Program-made: the position numbers and the translations under genes
In this document: positions 17,737 to 25,813 of the stretch, piece after piece
Layout: each line of letters starts with the position of its first letter
How positions within the stretch are numbered: position 1 is the first letter of the stretch
DNA from: Micromonospora sp. BL4
GTDB lineage: Bacteria; Actinomycetota; Actinomycetes; Mycobacteriales; Micromonosporaceae
Length of the DNA stretch: 64,000 bases
Reading direction: 5' to 3'
Assembly: GCF_003667505.1 (NCBI RefSeq)
Contig: NZ_RCVJ01000114.1
Coordinates: 51,195-115,194, forward strand
Notes under the pieces: model-generated
The model's database searches: none
Told to the model about the DNA's origin: nothing
The model's input: the letters and a program-made list of their open reading frames with translations, nothing else

Positions 17737-18098
17737 GGCGTCATCATTCCCTATGTTCGCGCCTCGATGACGCCGTAGACGTTGGTTGACGCGACCAACG
17801 GCGGACAGGTGCCCCAGAGGATCTGATGCACGTACCAGTGCGCGCCCATGCCGCGGCCCACTCTGATGCCGGCCCCGCCCCTCGAACCTGCCCGACTTGG
17901 TCCAGGTCATCGACATCTACCTACATGTACCGGGTACTGGACAGCGGCGGCGAAGACCGTGTGGACGTGCTACTGGAGTTGTGCGATCGCCCTGCGGTGC
18001 GCTTGACCTGCGCGGACATGTCGATGTGCGGGCGTCGAGCCGGGGCGGTGCGGTAGCGATGCGCAATCTGGCCATTGTCTCGGGTGCCCGGCTCGGTC
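17737..18098. other. non-coding gap
   Basis: About 360 bp between the small membrane protein and the PadR promoter. Open frames are Arg/Ser-rich without family signatures. Nothing recognisable was found. Confidence 0.45.
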
Positions 18099-18127
18099 TT
18101 GCCGTTAGACGTATACGCCTATAGGTT
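18099..18127 (+). promoter_or_regulatory. promoter of the padR-type operon, leaderless
   Basis: TTGCCG (18099-18104) and TAGGTT (18122-18127) are 17 bases apart, and the -10 box ends six bases before GTG 18134. The spacer contains the eight-base palindrome CGTATACG, a possible operator half for PadR autoregulation. Confidence 0.55.
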
Positions 18128-18133
18128 GGCTGG

Positions 18134-18718
18134 GTGCCTCTGAACGCGTCACGCAACAGTCTGGTGTTGCCGATACTCGGACTCCTCGTCGAGCAGCCGG
18201 CGCATGGCTACGACGTCACGACACGCCTACGCGAGCGATACGGGCACCTCTCGGTCACCCGCAGCACTGTCACGTCCCTGCTGAAGGCGCTCGAGAAGAC
18301 GGGCCTGGTCTCCTCCCGGCCTCCCGAGCGGGTGGGCAACCGGCCACCACGTACGGCCTATCAGTTGACTGCCGCAGGTCTCGCCGACTTTCGCCGCAAG
18401 GTCGAGGCCGGGGTGCGCGACACCCCGGCCGCGTCCGTGGACTTCGTCATGGCGGTCGCCTACGTCGGAGTTCTTTCGGTCGACCAGGCGTCGTCCATCC
18501 TGGATGGTCGCGCCGACCGACTCGACCAGGAACTGGATGCCCTTTCGGGGCTACCCGAGGGCGACGTACTCGAAGTGCACATGCTCGAAGTCGACTACTG
18601 GCGCACCGTCGTCGCCGCCGAGGTCACCTGGATCAGGACCCTGGTGCGGCGGATCCGGTCACACGAAATCGGCTGGCCAACGCAGCAAACCGACCAACAG
18701 GGGAGTGCAGAAGCGTGA
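18134..18718 (+). CDS. PadR-family transcriptional regulator
   Basis: A 194-residue regulator: winged helix at about residues 8-85 (LVLPILGLLVEQPAHGYDVTTRL, then SVTRSTVTSLLKALEKTGLV and wing PPRTAYQLTAAG) and a helical PadR C-terminal domain with a coiled segment ADRLDQELDAL. It probably represses its own operon. The GTG is predicted to be leaderless. The stop overlaps the start of the next gene by four bases (GTGA), so the regulator and the glycosidase-like protein are coupled. Confidence 0.92.
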   Translation: MPLNASRNSLVLPILGLLVEQPAHGYDVTTRLRERYGHLSVTRSTVTSLLKALEKTGLVSSRPPERVGNRPPRTAYQLTAAGLADFRRKVEAGVRDTPAASVDFVMAVAYVGVLSVDQASSILDGRADRLDQELDALSGLPEGDVLEVHMLEVDYWRTVVAAEVTWIRTLVRRIRSHEIGWPTQQTDQQGSAEA

Positions 18719-19791
18719 AGTTCGGTATCTATCCGGGCGGGCGGGCCGGCACGGTCTGCTCCCGGCCACCCGATGTCGCCGCGATCCGCCACCTCGTCGA
18801 CGACCTTCCGGGCGGTCGCCCCTTCGTCATCCGCGAGTACGTGCACTTCTTCGGCGACGCGGCACCACCGGACATCGTCGCCTCATTCGGCGCCGAACAC
18901 GAACTCGCTCACCTCACGATGCCCGACCAGTGGTACGTCGAGGGAAACCGCGAGCTGGACCTCGTGGTCAGCTACATCCCCCGGGCCGCCGACCTCTCCG
19001 GATGGCTGACCTTCCTCGACACTGTCATCGACCGCTACGGTCACCTGACGCGGTACCTCCAGGTGACCCTTGAGCCGAACTTCCCCATTCCGCTCATCGA
19101 CGGAAGCGCACCTGGCGTGCTCGAAGCCCTGACCCTCGGCATTCCGCACGCACGCGCCGCACTGGACCGGCAGGGTCTCCAACACGTGCGGATCGGCTTC
19201 TCCGTCGCCGAACCAGCGGAATGGTTGGGCGGCGACGAGCCGTTCTGGTCGTACCTCTCCTCGGTCGCGTACCAGGACTTCGCGGCCCACGTCGACTACG
19301 TCGGCCTGGGCCTGTACCCCGACGCCTTCTCTCCCGTCGCCCCGCGGGGAAACCCGGGAGACACCGCATCCCTCACCACCCACGCCCTGCACCACTTGCG
19401 GAGCGGGTCGCTGCCTCGCGCGCACATCCCACCCAGCACTCCCATCCACATCGTGGAGAACGGCACCCCGAGCGGGTCACCGCGCACCGAGCAGGCACAG
19501 TGCGACTCACTGTCGGACATGCTCGGCGTCATCCTCACCGAACAGGAGTCTCTGAACATCACCCATTACGAACTCTTCAGCCTCAGGGACGCCGACAGCA
19601 GTTCCACGGAACCCACCGGGACACTGGGCATCGTCACCGACACCTACCGGCCCAAGCCCGCTCTCGCCGTCTACCGAGACATCGTCCGCAGCACTGGCCA
19701 GGTGCCCGTTACAGCCATCCCTGAGCGCGGCGAACCGAAACGCAGCAGGCGGGCCAATGTCCACTATTTGGCCCGCGCCGCATCGGTCTGA
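18715..19791 (+). CDS. TIM-barrel glycoside-hydrolase-like protein
   Basis: A 358-residue protein without signal peptide. Two glutamates sit where clan GH-A glycosidases have theirs: Glu120 in VTLEPNFP (end of strand 4, acid/base) and Glu248 in IHIVENGTPSG (strand 7, nucleophile), with FVIREYVHFF and YVGLGLYPDAF as other barrel strands. The overall sequence is not assigned to a specific family, so activity is inferred from residue layout only. It is translationally coupled to the PadR regulator, which implies inducible expression. Confidence 0.7.
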   Translation: MKFGIYPGGRAGTVCSRPPDVAAIRHLVDDLPGGRPFVIREYVHFFGDAAPPDIVASFGAEHELAHLTMPDQWYVEGNRELDLVVSYIPRAADLSGWLTFLDTVIDRYGHLTRYLQVTLEPNFPIPLIDGSAPGVLEALTLGIPHARAALDRQGLQHVRIGFSVAEPAEWLGGDEPFWSYLSSVAYQDFAAHVDYVGLGLYPDAFSPVAPRGNPGDTASLTTHALHHLRSGSLPRAHIPPSTPIHIVENGTPSGSPRTEQAQCDSLSDMLGVILTEQESLNITHYELFSLRDADSSSTEPTGTLGIVTDTYRPKPALAVYRDIVRSTGQVPVTAIPERGEPKRSRRANVHYLARAASV

Positions 19792-19989
19792 AGTGCCGAC
19801 GCACCGACGCGCTATCACCCGCTCACGTCGGGTCGACCCGGTACGCCGATCAACGCCCGCACATGCCGCGGACCGAGCGTCACGGAGCGTGGTCGGCCGG
19901 CACGGGACGGGGCATCCAGACGTGCCGAGTTGAGGATGTTTCGAAACCCCCGTTCGATGCCGTGACCGGAAGCTCGGGGCAATCATCGG

Positions 19990-21000
19990 CTAGCCCAGCG
20001 GAGTGGCCCGTACCACGGGTTCGAGCAGCGACAGTGTCCGTTGTTGCGCATCGAGGGCGACGCGGATGCCGACCGGCATCGGCAGATTCGGGCCGGCATG
20101 TCCGAACTCGACGTTGCCCAGGACCGGGATGTCGCGGTCGCCGAGAACGTCGAGGACGATCTCGCGCAGGGTCGGGGACACGTCCGGGGCTCCGAGTCCG
20201 TCGATCGCATGCGGCACGCCCACGACCATGCCGGCGATCCGGTCGAGGACGCCGGAGTGCCGCAGCACCTGTAGATAGCTCCATACATACGATGCCAGGC
20301 CGCCCGTCTCCTCCCAGAACAGCACCGCGCCGTCGAACCATTCCAGCGGCAGCGCGTAACGCGTCGCTTGCATCAGCACAATGCGATTGATCACCCCGCC
20401 GACGAGGAGACCTTCGGCGCGACCAGGACGCCAGCACTCCCACGAGGGGCTGGCCGGCAGCGCACCGATCGGCTCCGGGCTGGTCAGCAGCGCCGAGTAG
20501 AGCTTCTCAAGTTCCGCTCTGCGCGCTGCGGGCGCAGTTTGCCACGCGCCGCCGAGACCAGGAGTCGCCAGGTCGGCATGGAATCCGACCAGGCCCGTGC
20601 GCGCATAGAGCACCAGATGCAGCAGCGAGATGTCGCTGTAGCCAAGGATCGGCTTGGGGTCGGCCGCGATCGCCTCGACGTCGATCAGGTCGAGGTAACC
20701 GAGCGCCGTCTGGCCACCGTCGTGCGCGATGATGGCCCGCACCTCAGGATCGCGCAGAAGAGCATTGAATTCCCTGGCGATCTCCGCCGGCGTAGCCGCG
20801 CTCCACCAGTGGTGCCGCCCTGCTTCGAGCAGCGGTGCCCGTCGCACACGGAATCCCATCCCCTCGAGCACGATGACCGCCTGCTCGAGATCGGGCTCGT
20901 AAGCGGCATGCAGCGGCGCGGACAACGACGCGATGACCACGAGATCTCCGGGTGCCAGGGCACGAGGTCGAAGCAACTCCGGTAGCGCAGAACCGTTCAC
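19990..21000 (-). CDS. peptidase S66 (LD-carboxypeptidase / MccF-like)
   Basis: A 336-residue serine peptidase of family S66. The nucleophile is Ser122 in GYSDIS, the glutamate Glu230 in LFWEETGG and the histidine His301 in EFGHAGPN, all in the expected order. Members either cleave LD-tetrapeptides of peptidoglycan or, like MccF, hydrolyse peptidyl-nucleotide antibiotics. The protein lacks a signal peptide. The start codon at 21000 gives MNGSALPELLRPRALAPGD. It is a single gene; neighbours do not decide between wall recycling and self-immunity. Confidence 0.92.
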   Translation of the reverse strand: MNGSALPELLRPRALAPGDLVVIASLSAPLHAAYEPDLEQAVIVLEGMGFRVRRAPLLEAGRHHWWSAATPAEIAREFNALLRDPEVRAIIAHDGGQTALGYLDLIDVEAIAADPKPILGYSDISLLHLVLYARTGLVGFHADLATPGLGGAWQTAPAARRAELEKLYSALLTSPEPIGALPASPSWECWRPGRAEGLLVGGVINRIVLMQATRYALPLEWFDGAVLFWEETGGLASYVWSYLQVLRHSGVLDRIAGMVVGVPHAIDGLGAPDVSPTLREIVLDVLGDRDIPVLGNVEFGHAGPNLPMPVGIRVALDAQQRTLSLLEPVVRATPLG

Positions 21001-21290
21001 CGATCCAGTATCCGGACACCGCTACCAACACGGTGCACCGGCCGTTCTACGACACCGTCAACGGCGGTGACTTCCGCTCCCGAAAGTCGCCACCCATCTA
21101 CCGATCGGCCGCACAGCAGGCCCAGCGCACCGTCCGGACCTGCCGCTCCGGGTGGGCTGGCGTTCATCGCATCGTCGCCGAGGTCGAGCTGGCGACGTCC
21201 GCGAGCGAGCGCAGGCTCGTCCAGACCGACGACCTCAACGAGACGAGGCGCGTGAATCTCGAGCTCGCCGACGCTACGTCCGCACAGGCC
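21001..21290. other. non-coding gap
   Basis: About 290 bp between divergently read genes. Reverse-strand frames contain protein-like patches such as LVEVVGLDEPALARGRRQL but no start or family match, so a decayed fragment is possible. No terminator was recognised. Confidence 0.4.
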
Positions 21291-21316
21291 GCGACACCGT
21301 GTCGTGGCGCTAGACT
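21291..21316 (+). promoter_or_regulatory. palindrome and -10 box before the RibD/DHFR-like gene
   Basis: CGACAC-C-GTGTCG is a near-perfect inverted repeat directly upstream of a TAGACT hexamer (21311-21316). The hexamer ends eight bases before ATG 21325, a leaderless-type spacing. No good -35 box is visible, so an activator site is possible. Confidence 0.4.
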
Positions 21317-21324
21317 CGCCGGCT

Positions 21325-21882
21325 ATGGGTCTCCTCACCTTCAGCTACAACCTCACCCTGGACGGTTGCGTCGACCACCAGGAGGGGATCGCCGACGATG
21401 AGACGCACGCCCGTTACACCCGTCTTCTGGACGAGTGCGGGGCAATGCTGTGGGGTCGCGTCACCTACGAGATGATGGAGAGCCACTGGCCGGCCGTCGC
21501 GCGCGGCGACCAGGAGGCGCCGCCGGCAATGCGCGAGTGGGCGGTCACGCTAGAGGCCAAACCCAAGTACGTGGTGTCGTCGACGCGCAAGGACTTCCCG
21601 TGGACCAACAGCCACCACATCGCCGGCGATCTGCGCGAGGGCGTGCAGAATCTCAAGGACGCGACCCCGGCCGGGGTCCTCCTCGGAAGCGGCAAGCTCG
21701 CGACCGAGCTCGACCGGCTGGACCTGATCGACGAGTACAAGATGCTCGTCCATCCCAGGATCGCCGGCCACGGCCCGACGCTGTACCAGGGCGGGCTGCC
21801 CGGCACACGCCGGCTCGAGCTGCTCTCGGCGGAGCCGCTCCGCAACGGCGCGGTGGCCATGCACTACCGCCGCGCGCGCTGA
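21325..21882 (+). CDS. RibD C-terminal/dihydrofolate reductase family protein
   Basis: A 185-residue protein of the RibD_C/DHFR-like superfamily, NADPH-dependent reductases. It shows the N-terminal strand and loop LTFSYNLTLDGCVDHQEG, the MLWGRVTYEMMESHWP segment, VVSSTRKDFPWTNSHHIAG and the cofactor region GVLLGSGKLATELDRLDLIDEYKMLVHP. ATG 21325 is chosen over the slightly longer frame because the -10 hexamer points to it. Actinobacteria have many such stand-alone proteins of unknown substrate. Confidence 0.9.
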   Translation: MGLLTFSYNLTLDGCVDHQEGIADDETHARYTRLLDECGAMLWGRVTYEMMESHWPAVARGDQEAPPAMREWAVTLEAKPKYVVSSTRKDFPWTNSHHIAGDLREGVQNLKDATPAGVLLGSGKLATELDRLDLIDEYKMLVHPRIAGHGPTLYQGGLPGTRRLELLSAEPLRNGAVAMHYRRAR

Positions 21883-21902
21883 ATCACAGATGTCCATCGC
21901 CG

Positions 21903-22025
21903 TCAGCTCACCGGCAGCACGGTGTCCTCTCGCGCTCGCCGCGCAGCGCCGAACGACTCTTCGAAGGCGAGTACGTCTTCGAAGAGCCGGTCGAGGGCTA
22001 CGCGGATGTCACCAGCGGCGCAGGG
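21903..22025 (-). pseudogene. 3' remnant of an unidentified gene
   Basis: The reverse frame ending at 21903 reads GDIRVALDRLFEDVLAFEES then FGAARRAREDTVLPVS, a helical, protein-like C-terminus. Upstream in the same frame the sequence stops looking like protein and runs into the forward deazaflavin-oxidoreductase fragment. It therefore looks like the surviving end of a gene cut at about 22025. No family is assigned. Confidence 0.4.
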
Positions 22026-22039
22026 GATCGCAGTGTCAC

Positions 22040-22325
22040 GCCCCGGTTGGGACAATTTCTGCTGTTGCACCCGGTCGGCGCCGAGAGCGGCCAGCCTCAC
22101 GTGAACCTGGTGATGTGCCAGAAGGTCGACGGCGGCTACGCCGTGTTCGCGTCCAAGGGCGGTGCGCCCACCAGTCCCGACTGGTACTACAACCCGCTCG
22201 CTCACCCGCAGGCCCAAGCGGAGATCGGTACGGACAAGTCGAGTTGGTCGCCAGAGTGGCCGCCGGGAACGAGTCGAAACGTGGCGCAAGGGCAGTTGGT
22301 CAACGATCCGGCTGTCCGAGTCTGA
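22040..22325 (+). pseudogene. fragment of a deazaflavin (F420)-dependent nitroreductase-family gene
   Basis: The forward frame reads FLLLHPVGAESGQPHVNLVM then YAVFASKGGAPTSPDWYYN and PLAHPQAQAEIGTD, a clear match to the core of the DDN/F420H2-dependent reductase family (pattern VASKGGAP--PDWYHNLLAHP). After that, the expected strand continues in another frame as VELVARVAAGNESKR, so there is a frameshift near 22235. The normal N-terminus is missing. The piece is not translatable into a complete enzyme. Confidence 0.7.
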
Positions 22326-22376
22326 GTTGGGCGGACGAGCTCATACGTCGGAACTCCCGGGACCTACTCTCGGCGT

Positions 22377-23081
22377 GTGAGAGTCGCCGAGATCCGCCGG
22401 TACCCGATCAAGTCGATGCTCGGTGAGGCGGTGCCGCTTGCCGACGTAGGTGAGCGGGGCTTGGCCGGCGACCGGCTGTGGGCGGTGCGCGACCTGGACG
22501 GCAAGCTCGGCAGCGGCAAGAACACCCGCAGGTTCCGGCGGATGCCGGGCCTGTTCCAGCTTCAGGCGTACGCGACGGACCGGGCTCCGATCGTGGAGTT
22601 GCCCGACGGTCGTCGCTTCGCGGCTGACGATCCGGTCGGGCACCGCGCCGTCAGTGAGGTGCTCGGCCGGACAGTGACGCTCGCCCCGGAGGAAGCGGTC
22701 CTGCACCACGATGAGGGGCCGGTCAGCGTCATCACGACGGCTGCGCTGCGCCGGCTGACGGAGCTCAGCGGCGGCGAACCTGGCGGCATGGACGTCGACC
22801 CGCTGCGGTTCCGGGCCAACCTTCTGATCGATGTTCCCGGCAGCGGCTTCCCGGAGGACGGCTGGCCGGGGCGCCGGCTGCAGGTTGGCCCGGACGTCGT
22901 CCTGCGGCCGGTCCGGCCGCTCACTCGGTGCGTGATGATCGACATGGCACAGGATCGGCCGGGCGAGCGGAACGACCTGCTCAAGACCCTCGCTGAGTAC
23001 CACGAACTGACCTTCGGGGTTTTCGCCACGGTCGAGCGGCCAGGCCGGGTCGCCGCCGGCCATGTGTGTTCCTGGGCGTAG
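22377..23081 (+). CDS. MOSC-domain protein
   Basis: A 234-residue protein with the MOSC N-terminal beta barrel (VAEIRRYPIKSMLGE, GLAGDRLWAVRDLDG) and MOSC domain (VDPLRFRANLLIDVPGS, then VRPLTRCVMIDM with the conserved cysteine). MOSC proteins handle sulphur or molybdenum-cofactor chemistry, as in molybdenum-dependent N-hydroxylated-compound reductases. GTG 22377 has no ribosome-binding site; TACTCT at 22365-22370 ends six bases upstream, so a leaderless transcript is possible. No molybdopterin gene is adjacent. Confidence 0.88.
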   Translation: MRVAEIRRYPIKSMLGEAVPLADVGERGLAGDRLWAVRDLDGKLGSGKNTRRFRRMPGLFQLQAYATDRAPIVELPDGRRFAADDPVGHRAVSEVLGRTVTLAPEEAVLHHDEGPVSVITTAALRRLTELSGGEPGGMDVDPLRFRANLLIDVPGSGFPEDGWPGRRLQVGPDVVLRPVRPLTRCVMIDMAQDRPGERNDLLKTLAEYHELTFGVFATVERPGRVAAGHVCSWA

Positions 23082-23413
23082 GTCGAGAAGGAGCGCCGCG
23101 ACATCCGCAACTGCCGCTGAGCACGCGCGACCCATACGAACTGGAGGTGGTCGCGTGGTACCGGGCAGGGGAGATCGCCGCTTGCGTGCGACTGCCGGCA
23201 CGCATCGACCGGCTGATTCCCCACGGGCGATCCCTCGTACATGCCATCGGCAAAGGCCACCTCACCACGATCGACATCCCGACTACGCCGACGTCAAGAC
23301 GCCATCAGGAGCGGCGTCCCGTGAAGGGCGCTCCTCCTGCTCCCGCCGGCGGGTGAGCAACGGCACCCCCAGCAGGTCATTCCGGGCCAGCAGGAGTCGG
23401 AAAGGATGTCCGG
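23082..23413. other. gap with an unassigned open frame
   Basis: A forward frame through 23356 contains a protein-like stretch (VVAWYRAGEIAACVRLPARI then GRSLVHAIGKGHLTTIDIP) but begins in sequence overlapping the MOSC 3' end and has no ribosome-binding site. It may be a gene remnant. No family recognised. Confidence 0.35.
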
Positions 23414-24790
23414 ATGGTGACTCTGTTGGACGGCGTACTGGCAGACCTGGGGTTGGTGGATATCGCCGGGCCCCGGCTGGCCGGAGATCCACAGCCGGCG
23501 GTGCTGTCGTCACCGCTCGCGGTTGCCGAGTGCGCAATCGCGTCCGTGGCCGCCAGTCTCGCGGCGGCCGCTGATCTGGCTTCTGCGCGAACCGGTCGGC
23601 GGCCTGACATTGCGCTCGACACGGCGCATGTGGCGGCGGCGATGCGCAGCGAGGTCTGGCTCCGCGACGCAGACGGGCGAGGGATCGACGGCTTCGCTCC
23701 ACTGTCTCGGTTGTGGCGGGCTGCGGACGGTTGGGTGCGCACCCACGCGAACTATCCGTGGCATCGGACGGCTCTGCTGGCGTCCCTCGGTGTTTCGGAC
23801 GGTCGAGACACCGGAGTTCAGGCGTTGGTGGCTGACGCCATAGCCGCGCGCCCGGCGTTGGAGGTCGAGCGTGTCGTGTACGGCGCGGGAGGGTTGGCCG
23901 TGGCGGCTCGCAGGCAGGCCCAGTGGCAAGCCGACAGCGGATGCAGCACGGTGGTGACGTCGCCGCTCGTGGGCATGGTGCCGCTCAGCCGTGGCTCGCT
24001 GCCGCCAGCCGAACCGGGCCCGCTTCCGGCGTCGGGGGTGAAGGTGCTCGACTTGACGCGAGTCATCGCAGGCCCCGTTGGTACCCGGATGCTGGGCGCG
24101 CTCGGTGCCGACGTGCTACGAGTCGACGATCCACATCGCCCGGAGTTGGCGCTGCATGCCGTGGACGGAGTGATCGGTAAGGCGAGCACAACCCTGGATG
24201 CCAGCACGGAGAACGGGCGTCACGCTCTGCATCGCCTCGTCGACCAGGCCGACGTTGTCGTGACCGGCTACCGGCCCGGAGCGCTGCGCCGTCTCGGTCT
24301 GGACCCTGACCAGGTAGCGGACCAGCACCCAGGCACCATCGTCGTCACGCTCTCGGCGTGGGGAACAAACGGAGCTTGGGGCACACGGCGCGGGTTCGAC
24401 AGCCTGGTGCAGATCGCCACCGGCATCGGCTGGGCTACCAGCACCGACGGAATCCAACCCGGCGCGCTGCCCTGTCAGTTGCTCGACCACGCCACCGGCT
24501 ACCTCATCGCTGCTGGTGCACTGGCCGCCTTGGGTCGACGCGCCCGCACCGGCGACGCCACCCACGTCTCTGTATCCCTCGCCAGGACGGCACGATGGCT
24601 GCTCGACCAGGGCATCACGCCAACCAGGCAGAGCGCGGGCGATGACCCGAAGCGCCAAGCCGACAGTTACCGAACAGCACTCGGAAACGGGTGGAGCGCG
24701 ATCAGCCCACCAGGTCAACTCGACGGCCGCCCGCTGAGCTGGCCTCACCTACCACCCGCCTACGCTCAAGCACCGCCCGATTGGAACTGA
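23414..24790 (+). CDS. CoA-transferase family III (CaiB/BaiF) protein, two-domain
   Basis: A 458-residue protein with two copies of the CaiB/BaiF fold. The C-terminal half has the classical start VKVLDLTRVIAGPVGTRMLGALGADVLRVD, then DVVVTGYRPGALRRLGLD and IVVTLSAWGTNGAWGTRRGFDSLVQ. The N-terminal half (about residues 1-190) is a shorter related segment. Family members move CoA between carboxylic acids via an aspartyl-CoA intermediate; the aspartate usually found after the GFD segment is not obvious, so activity should not be assumed. ATG 23414 follows AAGGA. Confidence 0.85.
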   Translation: MVTLLDGVLADLGLVDIAGPRLAGDPQPAVLSSPLAVAECAIASVAASLAAAADLASARTGRRPDIALDTAHVAAAMRSEVWLRDADGRGIDGFAPLSRLWRAADGWVRTHANYPWHRTALLASLGVSDGRDTGVQALVADAIAARPALEVERVVYGAGGLAVAARRQAQWQADSGCSTVVTSPLVGMVPLSRGSLPPAEPGPLPASGVKVLDLTRVIAGPVGTRMLGALGADVLRVDDPHRPELALHAVDGVIGKASTTLDASTENGRHALHRLVDQADVVVTGYRPGALRRLGLDPDQVADQHPGTIVVTLSAWGTNGAWGTRRGFDSLVQIATGIGWATSTDGIQPGALPCQLLDHATGYLIAAGALAALGRRARTGDATHVSVSLARTARWLLDQGITPTRQSAGDDPKRQADSYRTALGNGWSAISPPGQLDGRPLSWPHLPPAYAQAPPDWN

Positions 24791-24819
24791 ACTCCCGCAG
24801 TCACCCTGCGAGAGGGCTC

Positions 24820-24859
24820 GAGCTACGCCGTAGCTCCGGCCAGGTCGGTCCATTAGGGT
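24820..24859 (+). promoter_or_regulatory. palindrome and -10 box before the PPOX gene
   Basis: GAGCTACG-C-CGTAGCTC (24820-24836) is a perfect inverted repeat lying where the -35 region would be. TAGGGT (24854-24859) ends seven bases before ATG 24867, suggesting a leaderless transcript. The palindrome could be an operator or, less likely, a short terminator for the upstream gene. Confidence 0.45.
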
Positions 24860-24866
24860 CGGCAGC

Positions 24867-25526
24867 ATGACGCGAGCCCTTGCCGGCAGTGCCTTCGACT
24901 CGTTGCGCCTCGATGCCGTGTCGGACCAGGAGGCGCTGCGCCGGGCTTACGATCTTCCGAGCGACGCGGCCGTGCGGAAGCAGATGACCGAACTCACCGA
25001 GCAGACCCAGCGGTTGATCGGCTGCTCGTCGCTGGTTCTGGTCGCGAGTGTGGACGCCAAGGGCAACTGTGACGTCTCTCCGCGGGGCGGTCCCGCCGGG
25101 TTCGTCGCCGTCCTGGACGCGCGGACGGTGGCGGTACCGGACGCGACTGGCAACAAGCGTCTGGACACAATGCAGAACGTCGTCGCCACCGGGCGGGCCG
25201 GGCTGCTGTTCGTCATCCCGGGGCGTACCACGACGCTCAGGGTGAACGGCCGGGCCTGCGTCTCCACTCGCCCCGAGCTGCTGTCGCAGCTGACCGCGGT
25301 GGGTAAGCCACCGGCCAGCGCGCTGGTGCTCGGCATTGAGGAGGTCTATCCGCACTGCCCCAAGGCGCTGCTGCGCGGCGGGGCCTGGAAGCCGGAGCAG
25401 TGGCTGCCCGCGGACGCCCAACCGACCTCGGCCGAGGTGACGCTGGCCCAGCTGCGGATGCCGGGGCTGACGATCGCTGACATCGAGCAGGCGGAGATGG
25501 AGTCGCTGAAGTACCGGTACGAGTGA
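24867..25526 (+). CDS. pyridoxamine 5'-phosphate oxidase-family flavoprotein
   Basis: A 219-residue split-barrel FMN (or F420) binding protein. Key segments are RRAYDLPSDAAVRKQMTEL, SSLVLVASVDAKGNCDVSPR, VAVPDATGNKRLDTMQNV and HCPKALLRGGAWKPEQWLP, the pattern of the MSMEG_1061-like PPOX subfamily. These are cytoplasmic redox enzymes or sensors of unknown substrate. The ATG is predicted to be leaderless. No operon partner. Confidence 0.9.
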   Translation: MTRALAGSAFDSLRLDAVSDQEALRRAYDLPSDAAVRKQMTELTEQTQRLIGCSSLVLVASVDAKGNCDVSPRGGPAGFVAVLDARTVAVPDATGNKRLDTMQNVVATGRAGLLFVIPGRTTTLRVNGRACVSTRPELLSQLTAVGKPPASALVLGIEEVYPHCPKALLRGGAWKPEQWLPADAQPTSAEVTLAQLRMPGLTIADIEQAEMESLKYRYE

Positions 25527-25553
25527 CGGGCCGCGCAACCAGAGCCCTCCCTG

Positions 25554-25697
25554 ATGACGACAGCGGACATGGGAGCATCCGTGGATCAGCCGTTCGACGC
25601 CGTCACGGCGTGGCGGGCCGTCGGCGAGGCACGTGACGCCGCCGGTGCGGTCGCCGCCCTCAGCCCTGATGTCACTTTGGATGGCCGCCACCGGTGA
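25554..25697 (+). pseudogene. truncated SnoaL-like (NTF2-fold) gene start
   Basis: A 47-codon frame reads MTTADMGASVDQPFDAVTAW then RAVGEARDAAGAVAALSPDV and TLDGRHR before a stop. It resembles the first helix pair of SnoaL-like polyketide-cyclase/NTF2-fold proteins (EARDAAGAVAALSPDV), but the rest of the domain (about 90 residues) is missing. It is most likely a truncated remnant rather than a functional small protein. Confidence 0.5.
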
Positions 25698-25813
25698 ACA
25701 AAGGATCATGCCGAGAGTGGCACCCCGGTAGCGGCTCATCGCCGGGTCAGTACCGAGACCTGTATTGATCGGTCCAGCTCCTGCACCGAGCGTGAAGCGC
25801 ACTGATCGCGGGG

